Shown here: positions 16,947-25,084 of the stretch, piece after piece
Layout: each line of letters opens with the position of its first letter
Position numbering within the stretch: the stretch's first letter is position 1
Source: Kribbella sp. CA-293567
Lineage (GTDB): Bacteria > Actinomycetota > Actinomycetes > Propionibacteriales > Kribbellaceae
Assembly: GCF_027627575.1 (NCBI RefSeq)
Contig: NZ_CP114065.1
Span: 3,844,001-3,908,000 of the forward strand
Length of the DNA: 64,000 nt
Direction: 5' to 3'
Position numbers and translations under genes: made by a program
Notes under the pieces: generated by a model
Told to the model about the DNA's origin: nothing
Seen by the model: the letters and a program-made list of their open reading frames with translations, nothing else
Databases searched by the model: none

Positions 16947-17039
16947 TCAGAGCATCGAAGGACGACAGATGGCGCTGCGCATACGACCGAGGTCGACGTG
17001 AATCCGACCTACGAGATGAGTCGAGCGGGCAGCGAGCAT
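16947..17039 (-). CDS. RHVDL-type cysteine leader peptide upstream of the sulfur operon
   Basis: A 30-codon ORF runs from ATG at 17039 to TGA at 16947, 117 bp before the sulfite reductase start. Its second half reads GRIHVDLGRMRSAICRPSML. The pattern (R-x-)HVDL-x-R-x-x-S-A-x-C-R is the signature of the small 'putative leader peptides' that precede sulfur genes in actinobacteria. Ribosome stalling at the Cys codon when cysteine is scarce is the proposed logic for such leaders. The -10-like CATTAA (17044-17049) ends only 4 bp before the ATG, so the peptide is probably leaderless. Between its stop and the reductase are GC-rich self-complementary stretches that could form alternative hairpins. 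Confidence 0.8.
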   Translation of the reverse strand: MLAARSTHLVGRIHVDLGRMRSAICRPSML

Positions 17040-17165
17040 GGTGTTAATGCTCAGCGCGATCGGCCGGTAAATCAACTCCCATTCCTGCATCGTGAGATGC
17101 GATCTCAGAATGTGGTTATGTCGACCAGGTTGCTGCTGATTGTTTCAGGCGTGGAAGATAACTAG

Positions 17166-17191
17166 CAAGAACTCTTGTGCAAGGAATCTTG
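17166..17191. promoter_or_regulatory. Paired operator-like repeats before the ArsR gene
   Basis: CAAGAACTCTTG (17166-17177) and CAAGGAATCTTG (17180-17191) are two imperfect palindromes of the form CAAG-N4-CTTG, 14 bp apart start to start. They lie 21 bp upstream of the regulator's ATG at 17212, where an autorepressor would bind. Binding by the adjacent ArsR protein is inferred. Confidence 0.6.
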
Positions 17192-17211
17192 TCGAAGTTA
17201 CCCTCGGCAGT

Positions 17212-17778
17212 ATGAGCCCCGCGAACCGCCGTACGGCCGACGCTTCGGTGATCGCCGCCGTCCATCACCCGCTCCGCCGACGGCTGATCGATCTGATCGC
17301 CGTGGAGGGTCCAGCAACGGCGTCCCGGCTGGCCGAGGCGACGGGGGAACTGGTCGGAAACATCAGTCACCACCTGAAGGTTCTCGCTGCGGCAGGCGTG
17401 ATCGTGGAGGCGCCCGAGTTGGCCAAGAGTCGTCGCGAGCGGTGGTGGCGTACTGCGCACGCGTCGTACCCGCAGTCGTCTGCTGCTACCTCCGGCGGCC
17501 CGGCCGCCGACCTGGTCGCGACCTCCGCCGAGGAGGCCGAGTTGGTCCGTCACGCCTCGAAAGTGCGCGCGTGGTTCGAGGATCGCGCGGAGTACGACGA
17601 GGCCTGGCTGGACGCTGCTTTCGCGATCGAGAGTTGGGTCACAGTGACACCTGAGCGGCTCGATGAGCTGTCTGAGCGCCTGCAGACCTTGATCCAGGAG
17701 TATGTCGAGGCTCCTGGTGATGGCGAGGGTGTGGAGCGGGTGTTCGTGTTCGCTCACGCGGTGCCGGCGAAGCCGTGA
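17212..17778 (+). CDS. ArsR/winged-helix transcriptional regulator
   Basis: This 188-residue protein starts at the ATG at 17212. The longer frame to 17140 runs through the operator repeats and is rejected. Residues ~10-85 form a winged helix (HHPLRRRLIDLIAVEGPATASRLAEATGELVGNISHHLKVLAAAGVI) of the ArsR-like, MarR-like class, followed by a helical C-terminal half. No metal-binding cysteine pair of the classical ArsR kind is visible, so it is probably not a metal sensor. There is no neighbouring transporter; the next gene is the GH9 hydrolase 116 bp downstream. The start has no clear Shine-Dalgarno sequence and may be leaderless. Confidence 0.8.
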   Translation: MSPANRRTADASVIAAVHHPLRRRLIDLIAVEGPATASRLAEATGELVGNISHHLKVLAAAGVIVEAPELAKSRRERWWRTAHASYPQSSAATSGGPAADLVATSAEEAELVRHASKVRAWFEDRAEYDEAWLDAAFAIESWVTVTPERLDELSERLQTLIQEYVEAPGDGEGVERVFVFAHAVPAKP

Positions 17779-17854
17779 GGGCCGGTGTGAGTATCGGGCG
17801 CTCCTTAGACCGTGTACTCCGCCGCGCGGCTGCGCTACCGTGTCCGCCAACCAA

Positions 17855-17869
17855 TAGGAAGGTTTCCTA
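17855..17869. promoter_or_regulatory. Palindrome upstream of the GH9 hydrolase
   Basis: TAGGAA-GGT-TTCCTA is a perfect 6-bp dyad 25 bp before the ATG at 17895, within an AT-rich island. Related TAGGAAA/TTTCCTA palindromes are, from memory, common upstream of secreted hydrolase genes in actinomycetes. It is a candidate operator or promoter-associated site for carbon-source control. Confidence 0.5.
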
Positions 17870-17894
17870 ACGGTTATCACCTGAGGAGCCCGCA

Positions 17895-19760
17895 ATGGGG
17901 ACGTTCCGCCGCGTCATCTCGTTCACCCTGGCCGCCGGATTGGCGGTGACTCCGATCGCTGCCGCCGAGGCCGGTACTGGGTCTGCCGCCGGTACGGCGC
18001 TGATCCGGGTGAACCAACTCGGCTACACCGGCGCGCCCGGCCAATCGGCGTACCTGATGACGTCGCAGGCAGCGCCCGGAACGCGGTTCGAGGTCGTCGA
18101 CAGTCGTGGTCGCCGAGTGCTCAGCGGGCGCGCTGGGCAGGACACGGGGACCTGGAACGACACCTACAAGCACGTGTACAAGCTGGATCTGTCGGCGCTG
18201 TGGCGGCCGGGAACCTACCGCGTGAAGGTGGCCGGAGCGCCCACCTCACCGGCTTTCGAAGTCGGCTCGGACCGGCGGCTGCTCAACGGCGCCAAGGACA
18301 AGGCCGTCAACTTCTTCACCGAGCAGCGCGACGGCGCCGACGTCGTGCCCGGCTCCCTTAACCGCAAGCCGGCTCACCTGACCGACCGCGCCGCGTCGGT
18401 CTACGACTGGCCGGTCTTCGCCGGTCCCGACACCGATCAGAGCGTCGGAGAACTGCGCAAGATCGGCGGACCGGTGGACGTCGAGGGCGGCTGGTACGAC
18501 GCGGGCGACTACCTCAAGTTCACGCATATCGCGGCGTACTCGGACTCGTTGCTCTGGGCATCGGCTCGCGACGGCCGGTGGCCGGATCCCACGCTGGTGA
18601 AGGAAGCCCGGCACGGTCTGGCATGGCTGGACAAGATGTGGGACGAGCGGACCAAGACGCTCTACATCCAGGTCGGCGCGGGCACCGGGAACGTCGAGGG
18701 CACCTTCATCGGCGACCACGACATCTGGCGGCTGCCCGAGGCGGACGACCTCGACAACGCCCCTGGTCATCACTTGATCAAGAACCGCCCGGTCTTCCGC
18801 GCGGCCGCACCGGGTCAGCCGATCAGCCCGAACCTCGCCGGCCGCACTGCCGCCGCCTTCGCGCTCGCCGCGCAGGTCGAAGCCCGTACTTCGCCCGCCC
18901 GGGCCCGGCGTCATCTGGAGACCGCGGCGGCCATCTTCGCCCAGGCCCGGACAACTGACGTGAAGCAACTGGTCACCTCGTTGCCGTTCGCGTTCTACCC
19001 GGAAAGCAACTGGCGCGACGACCTCGAGCTCGGCGCCGCGGAACTCGCGCTGGCGGCCCAGAAGCTGCGCGATCCCAGGGCGCGGGGCTGGTTGAAGACT
19101 GCGGAGTACTGGTCGGGCGAGTACCGCAAGCACGAAGCCGGCGGCGACACCCTCAACCTGTACGACGTGAGCGCTCTCGCACACGCGGACCTGATCCGCG
19201 CCGCCCGCGCCGACCGTCGCGTGCCGGTCAACGTGAAGGCGCTCGAGGACGATCTGCGGGCTCAGCTGGAAATCGGGACGAAGCGAGCCGCGACGGACCC
19301 CTTCGGCGCCGGGGCGCAGTACGACAACTTCGACGCCGTCCCGCACGCCTTCGGCTTGGCCGCGACCGCGCGCCTGTACCGCACCGTGACCGGCGATCGC
19401 CGCTACGACGGCTTCGGCACCGGCCAACTCAACTGGAACTTCGGCGCCAACCCGTGGGGCGTCTCCTTCATGGTCGGCGTCGGCGAAGCCACCGAGCGCT
19501 GCCCCCACCACCAGATCGCCAACATCGTCGGCCGCCCGCTCACCGGCGGCGTGGTGAACGGCCCCAACTCCGCGGACCTCTTCACCGACGGCCTGGGGGA
19601 CAACCTGGACAACATGAAGCCGTGCCCTGCCGATGGGGTGGATACCTTCGAGCAGTTCACGGGGCGTGGGTCGCGGTACGTCGATGATGTGCGGTCATGG
19701 CAGGCGTCGGAGCCTGCGGATGACTTTGCTGCTATTGCTGTTTATGCGTTGACTCGCTGA
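17895..19760 (+). CDS. Secreted glycoside hydrolase family 9 protein (endoglucanase-like)
   Basis: This 621-residue protein has a signal peptide (MGTFRRVISFTLAAGLAVTPIAAAEAG), an N-terminal CelD-type Ig-like domain (IRVNQLGYTGAPGQSAYLMT, ~35-125) and an (alpha/alpha)6 catalytic domain. The catalytic aspartate pair lies in GGWYDAGDYLKF (D202 and D205). The distal conserved block is NWNFGANPWGVSFMVGVGEATERCPHHQ. The acid Glu is in SEPADDFAAIAVYA (E606). GH9 enzymes hydrolyse cellulose or related beta-glucans; some Ig-bearing members are exo-acting on oligosaccharides. No carbohydrate-binding module is present. RBS GAGGAG precedes the ATG. Confidence 0.92.
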   Translation: MGTFRRVISFTLAAGLAVTPIAAAEAGTGSAAGTALIRVNQLGYTGAPGQSAYLMTSQAAPGTRFEVVDSRGRRVLSGRAGQDTGTWNDTYKHVYKLDLSALWRPGTYRVKVAGAPTSPAFEVGSDRRLLNGAKDKAVNFFTEQRDGADVVPGSLNRKPAHLTDRAASVYDWPVFAGPDTDQSVGELRKIGGPVDVEGGWYDAGDYLKFTHIAAYSDSLLWASARDGRWPDPTLVKEARHGLAWLDKMWDERTKTLYIQVGAGTGNVEGTFIGDHDIWRLPEADDLDNAPGHHLIKNRPVFRAAAPGQPISPNLAGRTAAAFALAAQVEARTSPARARRHLETAAAIFAQARTTDVKQLVTSLPFAFYPESNWRDDLELGAAELALAAQKLRDPRARGWLKTAEYWSGEYRKHEAGGDTLNLYDVSALAHADLIRAARADRRVPVNVKALEDDLRAQLEIGTKRAATDPFGAGAQYDNFDAVPHAFGLAATARLYRTVTGDRRYDGFGTGQLNWNFGANPWGVSFMVGVGEATERCPHHQIANIVGRPLTGGVVNGPNSADLFTDGLGDNLDNMKPCPADGVDTFEQFTGRGSRYVDDVRSWQASEPADDFAAIAVYALTR

Positions 19761-19772
19761 GTTTTCTTCCCA

Positions 19773-20254
19773 CGCCCACCCCTGGGTCGCGGCTCCTTCG
19801 CCGCCGCTCAGCGGTGGCGGGGTGGGCGCTGAACTGCGGTAGGTGTCTTCAAGGCTGACTTGAATCGGTCTGCAGTTCGCCGACCTGCCGCTGGTGCACG
19901 CCGTACCCAGCGGGCGTCAAATCCGCCAACTGCATCGAGCCAATACCCACCCTTCAGCGCGAACCGGCGAGCACCACTCGCCGATGACGATTCCCGCGGG
20001 TCAACCTGGAGTTGGGCGGCGACGGAGGAGTCGCGAGTGAGGCGGCGAGGCACGGGAGTTGCCGCAGCGGCTCGGTGACCGGTTCACCCGGACGAGAAGC
20101 TCCGGCTACCAGCATCTCCGCCAGGGGCGTCGGCCACCTGCATCGCGCTCAATGCGCCAGCCACCAACGGGAACCACCAACCACCGATGGCAATCCCCAG
20201 CGGGCTCAGCTGCAGTCGAGCGGCGACGAAGGAGCCGCGACCCAGGGGTGGGCG
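19773..20254. repeat. Repeat-rich spacer with 35-bp inverted ends
   Basis: The ~530-bp gap between the GH9 gene and the glyA terminator holds no convincing gene. The segment 19773-19807 is the inverted copy of 20220-20254 (34 of 35 positions). Inside, 19989-20035 and 20192-20240 are partly similar direct copies built around GCGGGTCAACCTGGAGT-like and GGCGGCGACGGAGGAG-like blocks. Another partial GAGCCGCGACGGAGGAGCGG lies at 20256-20275. This looks like a dispersed, hairpin-forming repeat family or a small non-autonomous element. No target-site duplication could be established. Confidence 0.6.
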
Positions 20255-20287
20255 GGAGCCGCGACGGAGGAGCGGCGTGGGAAGAGA

Positions 20288-20322
20288 AAGCGCCCGCCCA
20301 AGAGGAGCCAGGGCGGGCGCTT
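20288..20322 (-). terminator. Intrinsic terminator of glyA
   Basis: AAGCGCCCGCCC and its complement form a perfect 12-bp stem with an 11-nt loop. It begins 10 bp after the glyA stop at 20332. Confidence 0.85.
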
Positions 20323-20331
20323 CGGTCATGC

Positions 20332-21780
20332 TCAGTTCAGGTCGAGACCCGGGTACAGCGGGTGCTTGTCGAGCAGTTCGGCGGAGGCGGCGCGGACCTT
20401 GTCGGCCACCCCGTCGGCGAGCACGTACTTCGCCTTGGACGGCGCGCCGGCCGCCGTGGTGGTCGGGGTGACGCTGGAAAGCACGTCAACCATCAGTTCC
20501 GCGACCTTGTCGAACTCGTCCCCGCCGAACCCGCGCGTGGTGAGCGCCGGCGTACCGATCCGGACGCCGGAGGTGTACCAGGCGCCGTTCGGGTCGCGCG
20601 GGATCGCGTTGCGGTTGGTGACGATGCCGGCGTCGAGCAGCGCCGACTCGGCCTGCCGGCCGGTGATCCCGTACGACGAGACGTCCAGCAGCACCAGGTG
20701 GTTCTCGGTGCCGTCGGTGACCAGCTTGACGCCGCGCTTCATCAGGCCCTCGGCCAGCGTGACCGCGTTGTCGGCGACGTTTTGCGCGTAGGTCTGGAAC
20801 TCGGGGCGGCGGGCCTCGGCCAGCGCGACGGCCTTGGCTGCCATCACCTGGCTGAGCGGGCCACCGAGCACCATCGGGCAGCCGCGGTCGACGGCGTCGG
20901 CGTACTCCGGCTGGCACAGCACCATGCCACCGCGCGGGCCGCGGAGCGACTTGTGCGTGGTGGTGGTGGTGACGTGGGCGTGTGGCACCGGGTCGTAGTC
21001 GCCGGTGAAGACCTTGCCGGCCACGAGTCCGGCGAAGTGCGCCATGTCGACCATGAAGGTGGCGCCGACCTCGTCGGCGATCTCGCGCATCTTGGCGAAG
21101 TTCACCTTGCGCGGGTACGCCGAGTAGCCCGCGATCAGGATCAGCGGCTTGAACTCACGAGCGGTCGCGGCGACCTTGTCGTAGTCCAGCAGGCCGGTCT
21201 CGGGGTCGGTGCCGTAGGAGCTCTGGTGGAACATCTTGCCGGAGATGTTCGGCCGGAAGCCGTGGGTCAGGTGACCGCCGGCGTCCAGCGACATGCCGAG
21301 CATCTTCTGGTCGCCGAGCGCCTTGCGGAGCTTGGCCCAGTCCTCGTCGGAGAGGTCGTTGACGTGCTTGGCGCCGACCTCGGCGAGCGCGGGCGACTCG
21401 ATCCGGTGCGCCAGGATCGCCCAGAAGGCGACCAGGTTCGCGTCGATGCCGGAGTGCGGCTGGACGTAGGCGTGCGGGGCGCCGAACAGCGCCTTGGCGT
21501 GGTCGGCGGCGGTCTGCTCGACGGTGTCGACGTTCTGGCAGCCGGCGTAGAAGCGGTGCCCGACGGTGCCCTCGGCGTACTTGTCCGAGAGCCAGTTGCC
21601 CATCGTCAGCAGGGTCGCGGGGGAGGCGTAGTTCTCACTCGCGATCAGCTTGAGCGAGGAGCGCTGGTCGGCCAGTTCGGCCCTGATCGCGCCGGCGATG
21701 GTGGGTTCCACCGCACCGATCACCTCGAGCGCGTTGCGGTACGCGGCCGACGCCGTCGCGGCGTCGGAGGGTTGAGTCAT
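20332..21780 (-). CDS. glyA: Serine hydroxymethyltransferase
   Basis: This 482-residue PLP enzyme starts at the ATG at 21780. It has [38 protein letters not shown] and the lysine motif [20 protein letters not shown] replaces the usual T after the PLP lysine. It interconverts serine and glycine while charging tetrahydrofolate with a one-carbon unit. It is about 60 residues longer than the E. coli enzyme, mostly as an insert after the N-terminal third, as in some actinobacterial forms. The ZTP riboswitch at 21821-21905 in its 5' UTR ties its expression to one-carbon status. Confidence 0.96.
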   Translation of the reverse strand: MTQPSDAATASAAYRNALEVIGAVEPTIAGAIRAELADQRSSLKLIASENYASPATLLTMGNWLSDKYAEGTVGHRFYAGCQNVDTVEQTAADHAKALFGAPHAYVQPHSGIDANLVAFWAILAHRIESPALAEVGAKHVNDLSDEDWAKLRKALGDQKMLGMSLDAGGHLTHGFRPNISGKMFHQSSYGTDPETGLLDYDKVAATAREFKPLILIAGYSAYPRKVNFAKMREIADEVGATFMVDMAHFAGLVAGKVFTGDYDPVPHAHVTTTTTHKSLRGPRGGMVLCQPEYADAVDRGCPMVLGGPLSQVMAAKAVALAEARRPEFQTYAQNVADNAVTLAEGLMKRGVKLVTDGTENHLVLLDVSSYGITGRQAESALLDAGIVTNRNAIPRDPNGAWYTSGVRIGTPALTTRGFGGDEFDKVAELMVDVLSSVTPTTTAAGAPSKAKYVLADGVADKVRAASAELLDKHPLYPGLDLN

Positions 21781-21802
21781 CTTCGTCTCTCTCCTGAGGT
21801 CG

Positions 21803-21905
21803 CACAGGGTTTCCCTGTGACAAGGTCGCGGCACCCAGGCGCACGGTGCCGGCGGTCTCTTCGCTCCCCGGTGGTCGATCCCACCTCAGCGCCAGTCGCG
21901 ACTTG
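21803..21905 (-). ncRNA. ZTP (pfl) riboswitch upstream of glyA
   Basis: Read on the minus strand, the aptamer (21905 to 21821) contains the pfl-motif consensus blocks CGACTGGCG, AGGTGGGA, ACCACCGGGGAGCG and, after the linker, GCGCCTGGGTGC. P1 can pair CAAG-TCGCG with CGCGA-C-CTTG. ZTP riboswitches sense the alarmone ZTP/ZMP that accumulates when 10-formyl-tetrahydrofolate is short, and switch on folate and purine genes such as glyA. A perfect hairpin, CACAGGG-AAA-CCCTGTG (21803-21819), follows, and then the Shine-Dalgarno AGGAGAGA. No U run is seen, so the hairpin more likely acts on translation or by Rho. Confidence 0.9.
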
Positions 21906-21930
21906 GTAACCCTAGCGTGTGCGGCGGGCG

Positions 21931-23557
21931 TCAGAGGATGCGGTCGAGGATCGGACCGTGCGGCGTGGTGCGCGGCAGCGTTCCGAACACCCCACCCCAG
22001 TCGCCGGCCAGCCGGGACGCGACGAACGCGTCGGCCACCTCGGGCGTCGAATGCCGGACCAGCAGCGATGCCTGCAGGCACGCGGCCATCCGGGCGGCCA
22101 GCCGCCGGGCACCCGCTTCGGCACCCTCCAGGTCAGAGAGCGCTTCCAGTACGTCGGTCACCGCCGCGTCCAGGCGATGATCGGCGCCTTGGGCGGCACC
22201 GACCTCCAGCAGCCAGGCTTCCAGCGACTCGGGACGGCGGAGCGCACGCAGTACGTCGAGGGCGTTGACCGTGCCGGAGCCTTCCCAGATCGAGTTCAGC
22301 GGAGACTCCCGGAACAACAGCGGGAGACCGCTCTCTTCGACGTACCCGTTGCCGCCGAGACACTCCAGCGCCTCGGCCACCGTGAACGACGTCCGTTTGC
22401 AGACCCAGAACTTGGCCAGCGGCAGCGCGATCCGACGGAACGCCGCAGCTTGCTGGTCCCCGGCCAGCGAGGCGTCGACCGCCGCGGCCAGACGCATCGA
22501 GAGAGCGGTTGCTGCCTCGCTCTCGATGGCGAGATCGGCCAGTACGTTCCGCATCGCGGGCTTGTCCTTCAGCAGGCTGCCGAACGCGCTGCGGTGTGCG
22601 GTGTGCCAGGTCGCCTCGACCAGCGCGCGACGCATCAACGCGGCCGACCCGAGCACGCAGTCGAGCCGAGTTGCGGCGACCATTTCGATGATCGTCCGGA
22701 CGCCGGCCCCCTCGTCGCCGAGCCGATAGCCGATCGTGCCGTCGAACTCGACCTCGCTGGACGCGTTCGACCGGTTGCCGAGCTTGTCCTTCAACCGCTG
22801 CAGGGCAAACGCGTTGCGCTTGCCGTCGGCAAGGACCCGGGGAACGACGAAACAGGTCAGGCCGTCCGCAGCCTGGGCCAGGACGAGGAAGACGTCGACC
22901 TGTGGCGCGGAGCAGAACCACTTGTGCCCGTTGAGCAGGTACTCGCCGTCAGACCCGGTCGGGGTGGCGGTGGTGAGATTGGCCCGGACGTCGGAACCGC
23001 CCTGCTTCTCGGTCATTCCCATCCCGGCCAGGGCTCCCGCCTTCTCAGCAGCTGGCAGCCGGCGGGCGTCGTACTGCGTGGCGGCGAGTCGCGGGATCCA
23101 CTCATCTGCGAGTTTCGGGTCCGCGCGGAGTGCCGGGACGGCGGCGTACGTCATGGAGATCGGGCAGCCGTGGCCCGGCTCGACCTGAGACCAGAGGTAG
23201 AAGCCGGCCGCGCGGGTGAGGTGTGGTGACTGTTGGTCACTGGTCCAAGGCGCTGCCTGAAGGCCGAATCCGACGGCCTTCTCCATCCAGCCAGTGCCAC
23301 GACGGATGGAACTCGACCTCGTCGATCCGGTGACCGTAGCGGTCGTGCGTCCGCAGTACGGGGGAGTTCTGGTTGGCAGGCAGGGCCTGAGAGAGCGCTT
23401 CCTGGCTGCCGGCCAGTTCACCGATGGCAGTCAGGCCGGGATGGTCGTTCAGGTCAGCGAACGGACGCAGAGAGTCACCAAGTGCGGTGTCCCGCGTGAA
23501 GAAGTTCACCCCTTGCAGTGGGGGAGCCTGATTCGTTGCAGCGTTTGGGTCCGCCAT
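21931..23557 (-). pseudogene. AidB-like acyl-CoA dehydrogenase, frameshifted
   Basis: Two frames encode one protein. The first (23557 to about 23290) gives MADPNAATNQAPPLQGVNFF and GHRIDEVEFHPSWHWL, the N-terminus of AidB-type acyl-CoA dehydrogenases. The second continues MEKAVGFGLQAAPWTSD and runs through GMTEKQGGSDVRAN, WFCSAPQVD and ECLGGNGYVEESGLPLLFRESPLNSIWEGSGTVNALD to the end at 21931. The join is one base out, with an extra C (plus strand) at 23287-23288, so the full ~540-residue protein cannot be made without a frameshift. AidB homologues bind FAD and DNA and relate to alkylation damage. A sequencing error is a real alternative to a true pseudogene. Confidence 0.82.
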
Positions 23558-23575
23558 GTCAGTACGGTAAGCGGT

Positions 23576-24943
23576 ATGGCACGCTCTGGGTCCGAGACCT
23601 CCGTCTCATTCGTATGGGCCCGACGACTTCCCGGTACGACGTGGCGGCTGCTGACCCAGACGGTCGGCACCTGTCTGCGCTACCGGGTCACGGGTCTGGC
23701 CGCGGAGGCGGCGTTCTTCGCGATCCTGTCGCTGCCGCCGCTGATCTTCGGGCTGGCCGGCAGCATCGGTTTCATCGCGAACCAGTTCAACCTGGAGACG
23801 ATCGAGGACGTCAAGATCCAGATCATCCAGCTGGCCGAGCGGGCACTGACCGCCGACTCGGTGCAGCAGGTGATCGTGCCGACGCTGGACGACGTTCTCG
23901 GCAGCGGTGGCCGGTTCGACGTGATCTCGATCGGTTTCCTGCTGGCCCTGTGGTCGGGCAGCCGCGCCCTCAACGTCTTCGTCGACACCATCACGATCAT
24001 GTACGGGATGGGCGGCCGCCGCGGCATCGTCAAGACCCGGGCGCTGTCGTTCACCCTGTACTGCGTCGCGCTGATCATCGGCGTGATCGTGCTGCCGCTG
24101 GTGCTGGCTGGACCGAGCGCGGTCGACGCACTGCTGCCGGCTCGGGTGGACTTCCTGAATCAGCTGTACTGGCCCGTGGTCACGATCCTCTCGGCCGGCT
24201 TCCTGAACACGCTCTACCACCTGTCGGTGCCGGTCCGGACCCCGTGGGTGTCGGACCTGCCGGGCTCGTTCCTGGCGCTGTCGCTGTGGATCCTCGGAAG
24301 CTTCCTGCTGCGCTGGACGCTGCAGACCACCGTCGGCGGAACGTCGATCTACGGACCGCTGGCGGCACCGATCGCGGTGTTGCTGTGGCTGTACCTGACG
24401 GCGATCGCAGTACTGATCGGGGCCGCGCTGAACGCGGTGGTCGACCGAATGTGGCCGCACAAGGCGCGCAAAGACGCGGCGGACCTCTCCGAGCCGGTGA
24501 TGAAGGCGGACTCGAAGGCCCACCACGAAGAAGACCAGGCGCCGGACGATGAACGCCCCGAGGTGAAGATGGCCAAGGCGATCGAAGCCCTCGGCCAGCC
24601 CAAACCACAGCAGCCTGACACCCCCGCAACACCCACCGACCCACCACCGGTCGACACCTCACCGAAGCCCCCACCGGCCAGCACGTCGCCCCAGTCCCCA
24701 CGAGTCGAGACCTCACCGGCCGTCACCCCGCCGAAGACCACGACGTCCAGCGACCGCGCCGCCGCACCCGCATCGGGGCCGGCCAATTCCGTTGGCGGTG
24801 CACCCGCAACCCCAGCCACCACCACGCCGGCCACCCCGGCACCAGCACCAGCGGAACCATCCGCCTCACCCGGCGAAGAGCGACGGACACCAACCCCGGT
24901 AGGAAAACCCGGTGCGCCGCCCGACCCCGACGACCTACGCTGA
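23576..24943 (+). CDS. YihY/BrkB-family membrane protein with a long proline-rich tail
   Basis: Started at the ATG at 23576, this 455-residue protein has the six-helix YihY/BrkB core (residues ~20-300; hydrophobic stretches AAFFAILSLPPLIFGLAGSIGFI, TLYCVALIIGVIVLPLVLAG, PIAVLLWLYLTAIAVLIGAAL). The highly charged, then Pro/Thr/Ala-rich cytoplasmic tail of ~150 residues is probably disordered. BrkB-like proteins were once named as RNase BN, wrongly; their function is unclear. It is divergent from the broken AidB gene, 18 bp away, so the promoters must overlap. Confidence 0.88.
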   Translation: MARSGSETSVSFVWARRLPGTTWRLLTQTVGTCLRYRVTGLAAEAAFFAILSLPPLIFGLAGSIGFIANQFNLETIEDVKIQIIQLAERALTADSVQQVIVPTLDDVLGSGGRFDVISIGFLLALWSGSRALNVFVDTITIMYGMGGRRGIVKTRALSFTLYCVALIIGVIVLPLVLAGPSAVDALLPARVDFLNQLYWPVVTILSAGFLNTLYHLSVPVRTPWVSDLPGSFLALSLWILGSFLLRWTLQTTVGGTSIYGPLAAPIAVLLWLYLTAIAVLIGAALNAVVDRMWPHKARKDAADLSEPVMKADSKAHHEEDQAPDDERPEVKMAKAIEALGQPKPQQPDTPATPTDPPPVDTSPKPPPASTSPQSPRVETSPAVTPPKTTTSSDRAAAPASGPANSVGGAPATPATTTPATPAPAPAEPSASPGEERRTPTPVGKPGAPPDPDDLR

Positions 24944-24988
24944 ACCCATCGCGACAGCGACCAAACCAAGGAAGGGAGATGACCCCGC

Positions 24989-25048
24989 ATGACCTCTGAT
25001 CAGGCCCTCGGGCCGCTGCTCTCCCGCTTCGTCCGTCCGCTGAGCTGA
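24989..25048 (+). CDS. Possible 19-residue leader peptide before rsgA
   Basis: An ATG at 24989, preceded by the purine-rich GGAAGGGAG (spacing about 10), opens a 19-codon ORF reading ALGPLLSRFVRPLS at its end and stopping at 25048. It lies 36 bp before the rsgA start. The Shine-Dalgarno is better than most in this window, which argues for translation. Nothing about the peptide identifies a function, and no homologue is recognised. An alternative ATG at 24979 gives only six codons. Confidence 0.3.
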   Translation: MTSDQALGPLLSRFVRPLS

Positions 25049-25084
25049 ACTCGCGGCCGGACCTCCCGAAAGGTTCGTCGCACG

